Positions 58,127 through 64,000 of a DNA stretch of 64,000 nt are shown piece by piece. The notes under the pieces are model-generated. The model ran no database searches. It had not been told where the DNA came from and saw only the letters and a program-made list of their open reading frames with translations. Origin of the DNA: an uncultured Methanomassiliicoccales archaeon (GTDB taxonomy: Archaea > Thermoplasmatota > Thermoplasmata > Methanomassiliicoccales > Methanomethylophilaceae). Positions within the stretch are counted from its first letter, which is position 1. Every line of letters starts with the position of its first letter. The position numbers were made by a program, and so were the translations under genes. Location of the stretch: assembly GCA_934702355.1 (NCBI GenBank), contig CAKUXX010000002.1, positions 116,947 to 180,946 on the forward strand, read 5' to 3'.

Positions 58127-59611
58127 TCACTGGGCGTAGGCGAAGACTCCTGCGGCTCCGGGCACGGAATTGAATCCCATGGTGGAGTACACGACGACAT
58201 CGACATCGATGGTGGCAGTCTGTCCCGCGGCGGATGTGACGGTCAGTTTGACAGTCTCGGACGCGTGGGCGTTCGGGAAGGTGATCTTCAGCTTTCCGTC
58301 GGCGAATGTCAGTCCGCCGTTGTAGGTGTTGGTTCCGACTTTGATATCGTTGGAGGAACCGCCTGTGACGGTGTACGCCTGGGATGCAGCGATGCCCTGC
58401 TTGGCGACGAGCTTTGCGGGTCCGGTGATCTTCAGGGTGTCCTCGACAAGGTAGGAAACGACCTTGGTGGCTGTCTGTCCGTTGGCGGATCTGGCGGTGA
58501 CGGTGATCTTTCCGTCGGCAGTGACGGCAGCGGAACCGGTGATGGTCAGCTTTCCGTCCTGTGCGATGGTGATTCCTGCGGTAGTTGGAACGGACCAGGT
58601 GATAGCAGAGTGCTCCCCGGTGATGGAGAGTGCAACAACCTTGGCGGTCTCGTTTCCGGTGTAGGTCAGGACCTTCTCCGCTCCGCCGGAGATGGCGAAG
58701 GTAGGCTCGTAGTTGATCGTGACCTTCTTGGTGGCAGTCTGGGAAGGACCGTGGGCGGATGTTCCTGTCAGTGTGATGACGGACTGTCCGGCGGTGGATC
58801 CGGTGTATTTACCGGAGATGACTCCAGTGGATTTGTCCAGAGTGAGTCCTGCGGGGATAGAACCTGTTGCTGTCCAGGTGACTCCGAGATCGGTTCCGGT
58901 CTGGGCGATGGCCTTGGTAGCAACGGACTGTCCGGCGATGGCGACGATGGTCTCCTCGCTGTCTCCCTTGATGACGTTGAAGACGGTGAAGTTGATTGTC
59001 AGCTCCTTGGACTCTCCCTCGCTGGATTTAGCCTTCAGGACGATGGTGTTGGCCCCTACCTGGGTGGGGGTTCCGGTGATCTTGTTTCCGCTGAGGGTCA
59101 GTCCGGGGGCCATTGTAGTGGCGGTCCAGGTGACGGTTCCGATTCCGCCGGTGGATTTCAGGTCGATGGTCTGGGAGGTTCCCTTGACGATCTCGTTGAT
59201 ACATCCGGTGTAGCTGACGGACATGGCGTTGTTTACGGTGATCCTGATCCACTGGTATGCGGTCTGGTCGGACTCGGCGTGGTAGGCTTTCAGAACGATG
59301 TTGTATGCGTTCCCTGCCATGTTGGCGGGGATGGCGGCAATCTTCAGAGTGTGCTTCTCGATGGTTGCGACGGCATCCATCTCGTTGACCTCGAATGTCA
59401 GTACGGTCCCCGCCTCAAGGTCTGCGGGGAATGTGGAGGTGTAGCTCCACGAGTATCCGGGCGCGATGGAGATCTCGTTGACCGTGCCGTAGCCGGTGAG
59501 ATTCTCTCCCGTCGCATCCGACAGGGGAACGGCGGCCAGGGCACAGAGCACCATGACGAAGGATGCCGCGAGCGCGAAGGCGGCCGCTCCCTTTCCTTTG
59601 GATTCGAACAT
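58127..59611 (-). CDS. Secreted Ig-like (He_PIG) repeat protein, first gene of surface operon
   Basis: 494 aa from ATG at 59611 (GCAGGAAG before it); ATG at 59626 is in frame. Signal peptide AAAFALAASFVMVLCALAAV. The mature part has about four to five Ig-like units with the P.GL.L....ITGTPT...G pattern (MAPGLTLSGNKITGTPTQVG). It ends in the shared motif GFNSVPGAAGVFAYAQ. As the first gene after the likely promoter it may be the most abundant surface protein. No membrane anchor. Confidence 0.75.
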   Translation of the reverse strand: MFESKGKGAAAFALAASFVMVLCALAAVPLSDATGENLTGYGTVNEISIAPGYSWSYTSTFPADLEAGTVLTFEVNEMDAVATIEKHTLKIAAIPANMAGNAYNIVLKAYHAESDQTAYQWIRITVNNAMSVSYTGCINEIVKGTSQTIDLKSTGGIGTVTWTATTMAPGLTLSGNKITGTPTQVGANTIVLKAKSSEGESKELTINFTVFNVIKGDSEETIVAIAGQSVATKAIAQTGTDLGVTWTATGSIPAGLTLDKSTGVISGKYTGSTAGQSVITLTGTSAHGPSQTATKKVTINYEPTFAISGGAEKVLTYTGNETAKVVALSITGEHSAITWSVPTTAGITIAQDGKLTITGSAAVTADGKITVTARSANGQTATKVVSYLVEDTLKITGPAKLVAKQGIAASQAYTVTGGSSNDIKVGTNTYNGGLTFADGKLKITFPNAHASETVKLTVTSAAGQTATIDVDVVVYSTMGFNSVPGAAGVFAYAQ

Positions 59612-60029
59612 ATTATCTTCCTGCATCCGGGCTCCCGCGTGGCGGTCGCACGGTATGCGGAATGCGATTGGAGGGGACGGAATATAATGGATCGAAAATC
59701 AAAGGAAGGCGGAAAAGCGGAAAGGCTGAAAGTAAGAATCTTTGAAAAGTGAAAATTTATATAGCGTCGAAATGGGCAATATTTGAAACTTTGGAATTGA
59801 TGAAGAAAAACGGCTTGAAGATAGTTGGAATCAGAAAGATGATTGTGAAGGCCGGTTCAGAGGAGGCCCTGACCTATTACTTTATTTCTTAGATTCTAGC
59901 GAGGATCGCCTCGCCCCATGAAATAAAATCTAAAGAAGTGATGTATTTACCCAATACCAACATCATTGGTAATAATTCATATGAATCGAAGAAGAATAAA
60001 CGTCGTTTCGATACCAGGATGGAAAGAAG
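59612..60029. other. AT-rich junction region right of the element
   Basis: It contains a minus-strand ATTATATTCC TATA-like box near 59684-59693 for the surface operon, and plus-strand TTTATATAG at 59756-59764. Other parts are GCGAGG/CCTCGC (59898-59913), a weak TTATTTC/GAAATAA pair around it, and ACCAA/TTGGT near 59960. No direct repeat matching the left element end was found. Confidence 0.5.
59800..59892 (+). CDS. Possible 30-aa ORF
   Basis: ATG at 59800 gives MKKNGLKIVGIRKMIVKAGS and ten more residues, about 38 bp after a TATA-like box. It could be a real micro-gene, a fragment of a decayed gene, or chance. Confidence 0.3.
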   Translation: MKKNGLKIVGIRKMIVKAGSEEALTYYFIS

Positions 60030-61418
60030 ATGGGCGATAATGTGTGCCATGAAGATATATTCAAAAAGCTGTCCAAGAAAGATTTTCTAGAGGATCCTAC
60101 TAGAATTCTGCCTCTCATGCTAGATTACGGTGTCGATTCAAAACTAGTAACGATGCTCGAAGTTGTAATGGTTGCGGATGCGAAAGAGGTGAAACAATAC
60201 TATGAATGTGGACCCTTTGAAAGATGCAACGTTGCTAAATCGATTGCGAACTACTGCTATGTTTCGGAAACTGCACTGAGGAATGTGCTCGAAGACATAA
60301 GACTGGGCTACATCAGTACACAGATTCCTAAAAAGATTGTTAGAAATTACTACTATGGCGAACATAGAATCTCAGACGATGGTATTGCTAGATATTCATT
60401 GGATTTGGAATGCCTATATCATGTCGAAAATACAACGTCTTTCGATGTGCCTAGTTTTGTTAGAATCATTTGTGACGGAGCATTTGAGAATTGCACTTCC
60501 CTGGAGGAAGTATCTATTCCCAGTTCTGTAGTTGAAATCCAATATCACGCATTCAGGAATTGCATTTCCCTGAGAGAAATACGCTTGCCGAATTCCGTGA
60601 CGGGAATACTTTGGACTACATTCACAGGATGTAGTTCTTTAAAAAGAATATATGTGCCGTCATCGATAACTGGAATTACTGATTATTTCGAGGATTGTAC
60701 CTCCATTTCATTTGAAGTTGACCATAATAACCGTCATTACGCATCGAAATTTGGTGCTTTATTCGATAAATCAATGAAAAAACTATTTGTTGGACGCTCT
60801 TTGGTCCGCAATGGATGTTGCATTATACCAAGTTCGGTCACTGTAATAGGAAGTTATGCCTTTAACAAATGTACCGATCTGAAGAAGATCATTATACCTG
60901 ATTCAGTTAATGTTATAGGAGATAACGCCTTCAACGATTGTTCATCTTTAAACGAGGTTCGTATTCCAGATTCGGTAACAGTGATAGGCAGATGTGCCTT
61001 TAAAGGATGTACTAATCTAAAGAAAATCACTATTCCTAATTCGGTGACAGAGATTGGCGAATGGGCCTTTGATGATTGCAAATCATTATGTGAGATCTAC
61101 ATTCCATGTTCGGTCAAAAAAATTAAATCGATTACCAACAGCAGGACAATTACTATAGTTGTAGACGATAGTAACAGATATTACGCGTCGTGGAAAGGAG
61201 CCTTACTCGACAAAGAGATGAATAGGTTGATAACAGGCAATCCACTGCTATTCGATTGTTTTTGTGCAGTTCCCAACTCTGTCGCAGATATCGATTGGGA
61301 TGCTTTCGTTCATAACGACTATTTTAATGATACAGACAATTCAAATTTAAAGGTTCTTTCCCCTATTGACGTTGGTTCATACAGACTTCTGATTTTGTTG
61401 GAGGTCGATGAATTCTAA
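60030..61418 (+). CDS. BspA-type leucine-rich-repeat protein
   Basis: 462 aa. The first 110 residues are a unique helical region, then about eight BspA-type LRRs of pattern F..C.SL..I.IP.SV..I...A, e.g. NKCTDLKKIIIPDSVNVIG and KGCTNLKKITIPNSVTEIG. No signal peptide is seen, so it seems intracellular, unlike most BspA adhesins. Strongly AT-rich compared with the element, suggesting separate transfer. Confidence 0.8.
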   Translation: MGDNVCHEDIFKKLSKKDFLEDPTRILPLMLDYGVDSKLVTMLEVVMVADAKEVKQYYECGPFERCNVAKSIANYCYVSETALRNVLEDIRLGYISTQIPKKIVRNYYYGEHRISDDGIARYSLDLECLYHVENTTSFDVPSFVRIICDGAFENCTSLEEVSIPSSVVEIQYHAFRNCISLREIRLPNSVTGILWTTFTGCSSLKRIYVPSSITGITDYFEDCTSISFEVDHNNRHYASKFGALFDKSMKKLFVGRSLVRNGCCIIPSSVTVIGSYAFNKCTDLKKIIIPDSVNVIGDNAFNDCSSLNEVRIPDSVTVIGRCAFKGCTNLKKITIPNSVTEIGEWAFDDCKSLCEIYIPCSVKKIKSITNSRTITIVVDDSNRYYASWKGALLDKEMNRLITGNPLLFDCFCAVPNSVADIDWDAFVHNDYFNDTDNSNLKVLSPIDVGSYRLLILLEVDEF

Positions 61419-61703
61419 CATGCTGAAGCAAATGGATCATCACCTCGTTTCCAACATGTATGGAACTTGGATCCTCTGATGGGTGAAGGGACAAATACCT
61501 GCTGAGGAATGGAAGTCCGGAGGGATGCCATGAAGGCCCCGATCGATCCATACAGACGTAAATTCAAAACTGGCATGAACGCCTGATCCCCGCATAGCTC
61601 ACGCTGAGGTGGGGAATAGACGTATGGTTGCCACGAATCAGCATCAGGCGTATGGGAACGCGTAGCGGAGATCCACTCCGAGGCGGTCCAATGCCCTGAA
61701 TAA

Positions 61704-62000
61704 CAAGGCCTTGGACTCTCTGTCTCCGGAGAAGAATATCCTCTTCTCCTCGCGGTCGAATCCGATCGAGATTCCGACTTCACAGTCGATTTTGACAACA
61801 ATCTGGCCGAAAGGGCGTTCAGATTCGTAAAGACCAAGACGAAGGTCTCTGGATGCTTCCGCTCGACGAGATGCCTGCAGCAGTATCTAGACATCATGTC
61901 GTACATCGACACTGCTCGCAAGCACGGGGTATCAGCGTTCAAGGCACTCTCCATGGCATTCAAAGGTCAGTGGACCTCGGCAATCGGGCTGTCATCTTGA
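61704..62000 (+). pseudogene. IS66-family transposase remnant
   Basis: From 61776 the frame encodes DFDNNLAERAFRFVKTKTKV, then SGCFRS and a TARKHGVSAFKAL end, the typical C-terminal DDE region of IS66 transposases (DNN-ER motif). The frame opens at 61704 after a stop and lacks the other catalytic parts, so this is a decayed copy. DNA from 61419 to 61703 holds no recognisable gene and may be more of the same remnant. Confidence 0.75.
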
Positions 62001-62102
62001 TGATCTGACGTTGTTGATGTCGTTGTGACGACACCCCCTGACCAGTTACAGTTGTTATTTGGAAAACAAGGTATTAACTATTTACTCCCCTTCATACACC
62101 TA

Positions 62103-63437
62103 ATGTCGCTGGCCCTCTTCCGCGTTGGAAACTTCCTCTCAATAAATGATACGATAGAACTTTCATTCATACCCGACGAAGAATTCGGCACCGAAAAAGG
62201 ATGTGTGGAAGATGGATTCCTTCAGATAGCAGCCCTATTCGGTGCTAATGCCTCCGGCAAAACCAACATAGTTCTGGCCTTTGACTATCTACGTTATCTG
62301 ATAGTTGGTGAACACTCTCTAATTTCAACCAAGAACATCGGACGTTTGAATGGCGATGTCAGCTGCCCATTTAACGAAAGTAGTGTAACTCATTTCGAAT
62401 TGTTCTTCAAAAGTATTCATCTGTTTAATCTCAGCTATGTCCTGGATTTTGACTCTTCTAAAGGTGAAGTTATTAAAGAAACTCTGACCTTGTATGAATC
62501 AGATTCCGATGGAATCATACTATTGGAGCGGATCGGATCCGAATTTGTTTTGAACCCTGGTTCGATGACTGATGGTTTTAATGCTGCGCAAACACTCTTA
62601 GATAAGGTTGGGTTAAAAATCGGAATGCCAGTAATACATCAACTGGTAAACAGTGATATCGACTGGCCTCCGACATACTTTGTTCATATGGTATTGGACA
62701 ATCTGTACATATTAGCAAGCAATGATTACGAATATGATGATATATATTCATACCACGGCATAGATGACCTTAGAATAGTGTTGGATTTCCTTGTTGAACT
62801 TACCGATGTGTCTGATGCCTATCTATCAAACCCCGATGAACTTCCCACGATCGTCTGTCATTTCTCAGACCAACTCTCGGATCATGAATATGCTTTAGCA
62901 CACAACAGTGAAAAAATGCAATTGATTGATGTCGATGATAAGAGAAGTTACGACATTCTTTTTGCTATTGGTTCAGAGAATAAACTATTGATGTACACAC
63001 ATCTGTCATCCGGGGTAAAACGCATCATTGATGTTGTATTGAGAATATTGTCTACTAAGATTAAAAGCACCAGCCCGGCTGTCGATGAAAAAATCGGAAT
63101 CACGGTCAACATGATCGAGCATTCAAAGACCAAACCCTATACTTATGTGTACGACGAAATATGCTATGCACTTCACCCCACCATTGTAAACAGATTGATT
63201 GAAAAATTGCTGAGAGAGGAGCCTAATTCACAGTTCATCATGACATTCCACGAATCTGAATTTCTGATAAGCGACGATATCAGAAAAGATGAGATATGGT
63301 TCGTGAAAAAGGACGACAACCAGACTACTGTGGAATCCTTGAGTCAATTCGATTGCAGTGAATCGTCGGATGTGAAAAACGAATATCTGAACAACAGGTT
63401 TGAGGGTACACCTAGGTTCTCAGGGGGATTGGACTGA
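62103..63437 (+). CDS. AAA_15/AAA_21-type ATPase (ABC/OLD-like), possible defence protein
   Basis: 444 aa from ATG at 62103 (MSLALFRVGNFLSINDTIEL); the frame is open to a GTG at 62025. Walker A LFGANASGKTNIV, ABC-like signature YTHLSSGVKRIIDVV, Walker B-like YVYDEICYALHP and switch His in QFIMTFHESEFL. This is the AAA_21 layout found in defence ATPases (OLD, PtuA, RloC families). No TOPRIM or nuclease domain was recognised. It overlaps the next gene (TGATG). Confidence 0.75.
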   Translation: MSLALFRVGNFLSINDTIELSFIPDEEFGTEKGCVEDGFLQIAALFGANASGKTNIVLAFDYLRYLIVGEHSLISTKNIGRLNGDVSCPFNESSVTHFELFFKSIHLFNLSYVLDFDSSKGEVIKETLTLYESDSDGIILLERIGSEFVLNPGSMTDGFNAAQTLLDKVGLKIGMPVIHQLVNSDIDWPPTYFVHMVLDNLYILASNDYEYDDIYSYHGIDDLRIVLDFLVELTDVSDAYLSNPDELPTIVCHFSDQLSDHEYALAHNSEKMQLIDVDDKRSYDILFAIGSENKLLMYTHLSSGVKRIIDVVLRILSTKIKSTSPAVDEKIGITVNMIEHSKTKPYTYVYDEICYALHPTIVNRLIEKLLREEPNSQFIMTFHESEFLISDDIRKDEIWFVKKDDNQTTVESLSQFDCSESSDVKNEYLNNRFEGTPRFSGGLD

Positions 63438-63937
63438 TGCTACACTCGTACAAAGTCTTCAATTACCCCCCTTATACAAACGGCCTGGTACTAGATATTC
63501 ACTCGATCTCGGACATCAATCATGCAAATCACGTCGTAAAGGATTGTGATGGCAACATCGTTCGTAACGTAGCAGTTTTTGGCCTGAATGACAGTGGTAA
63601 ATCCATGTTCGTGAAGTCATTCGAATCTCTTAAACATCTAATCTTGGCAGATAATTATGATTCGGCCCTTTTAGACCTATTTGATGACATTAGAAATGAA
63701 CATAAGTGGCTAAGATATGAATTGGAATTCTCCAACAGTGGTTTTCTTTACACTTATGATATCACAATAGATTCTGACAATGGCATAGATGAATATCTCT
63801 ATCTGAATTTCGATGGCCAGAATAAATTGATCTTCTCGAACATTTCCTCAAGAATTGAAATACTTGATGACAATGATTCAATGATTGAATTCTCACTAGA
63901 TGTTAGTGAGCAAGAACGTGGCTTATATAGTCATTGA
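63437..63937 (+). CDS. N-terminal AAA-type ATPase fragment or short partner
   Basis: 166 aa. Walker A NVAVFGLNDSGKSMFV, near residue 50, but no Walker B or signature follows before the stop. The start (MLHSYKVFNYPP) is coupled to the previous ATPase, and both have a similar N-terminal beta-rich lead-in. It is either a truncated ATPase or a true short partner. No continuation was found in the other frames up to 63,950. Confidence 0.55.
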   Translation: MLHSYKVFNYPPYTNGLVLDIHSISDINHANHVVKDCDGNIVRNVAVFGLNDSGKSMFVKSFESLKHLILADNYDSALLDLFDDIRNEHKWLRYELEFSNSGFLYTYDITIDSDNGIDEYLYLNFDGQNKLIFSNISSRIEILDDNDSMIEFSLDVSEQERGLYSH

Positions 63938-64000
63938 CATAACTAAATAGAATGATGTTCATGTACAGTTATGAGCGATGTAGAACACATCAGCGTGGTA
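63920..64000 (+). other. TATA-like box and beginning of a further gene at the window edge
   Basis: GCTTATATAG at 63921-63930 overlaps the end of the previous ORF. About 27 bp downstream are ATGATG (63952) and ATGAGCGATGTAGAA (63971), each open to the edge. Too little is visible to choose a frame. Confidence 0.3.

Larger units (their letters stand above)
26176..59611. mobile_element. Putative integrated element / provirus-like island, about 33 kb
   Basis: The left end is a tyrosine recombinase gene. Nearly all genes are on the minus strand and coupled by ATGA/GTGA/TGATG overlaps. Content: an orphan cytosine methyltransferase, PD-(D/E)XK nuclease, zincin-like proteins, Zot-like ATPase with HTH, small membrane proteins, Lys-rich basic proteins, DUF3800 proteins and a secreted repeat-protein operon. 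The right limit is set at the start of the last coupled gene and is uncertain. Direct repeats marking the ends were not found. Confidence 0.65.

Noticed and set aside
58034..59752. 572-aa plus-strand ORF antisense to the first surface gene
   Set aside because: Gly/Ser/Asp-rich repetition reflects reverse-strand Thr/Ala/Pro codons; the minus-strand reading has a signal peptide and Ig-like repeats.
26125..59990. att direct repeats at the element ends
   Set aside because: I compared the left junction (26125-26175) with 59612-60029 and found only short matches such as CCTCGCC. No convincing core of 12 bp or more was seen, so no att site is claimed; the right end may also lie elsewhere.
61415..61963. 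182-aa minus-strand ORF in the IS66 remnant
   Set aside because: The plus strand encodes the recognisable DNN..ER transposase end; the minus ORF is its shadow.

Overview
The window looks like the genome of a gut methanogenic archaeon of the Thermoplasmatota (Methanomassiliicoccales-like). This is an inference from several things seen together: archaeal TATA boxes about 27 nt ahead of start codons (leaderless genes), an XPD-type helicase, a YgiQ radical SAM protein, many Sel1-repeat proteins, and large secreted proteins built of InlB-type (Listeria-Bacteroides) repeats. No rRNA, tRNA or CRISPR array was seen.

Positions 1-26,125 are chromosome-like. They hold a DUF4143-type AAA ATPase running off the left edge, a 785-bp AT-rich gap, a HAD phosphatase, a coiled-coil protein and an MntA/HepT toxin-antitoxin pair whose hepT is broken by a homopolymer frameshift. 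A dat-ddc operon for 2,4-diaminobutyrate to 1,3-diaminopropane follows, then TPR proteins, a pyridoxamine kinase-GNAT fusion, YgiQ, three Sel1-repeat proteins and two small coiled-coil proteins. The segment ends with a UPF1/DNA2-like helicase, a second DUF4143 ATPase, a cytoplasmic trypsin-like protease, an XPD-like helicase and a BASS-type transporter closed by a strong terminator.

Positions about 26,176-59,611 appear to be one integrated element, possibly a provirus of an undescribed type. A tyrosine recombinase sits at the left end, and almost all genes run leftward with ATGA, GTGA or TGATG start/stop overlaps. The left half has small zinc-ribbon proteins, two HExxHH zincin-like proteins, a PD-(D/E)XK nuclease, an orphan cytosine-5 methyltransferase, proteins with Lys/Ala/Pro-rich histone-like tails, and two DUF3800 proteins (one of them inside the right half). 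The middle has a Zot/FtsK-like ATPase with a C-terminal HTH next to membrane proteins. The right half is an operon of secreted or membrane-anchored repeat proteins. No terminase, portal, major capsid or tail gene was recognised. Non-coding gaps in the element hold structured and repeated DNA: a dispersed 12-mer, paired hairpins, a candidate ncRNA with a terminator-like end, a perfect 21-bp palindrome, and three covarying hairpins.

Positions 59,612-64,000 are AT-rich accessory DNA: a BspA-type leucine-rich-repeat protein, an IS66-type transposase remnant, and two adjacent genes with AAA-type ATP-binding motifs that could be a defence pair.

The working model for the element is: recombinase and tandem-RHH regulator at one end, DNA-modifying and DNA-binding proteins in the middle, an ATPase/membrane module, and a surface-protein cassette. 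That layout fits a non-tailed membrane virus or a transmissible element that rebuilds the host surface, but no structural protein homology was established here.
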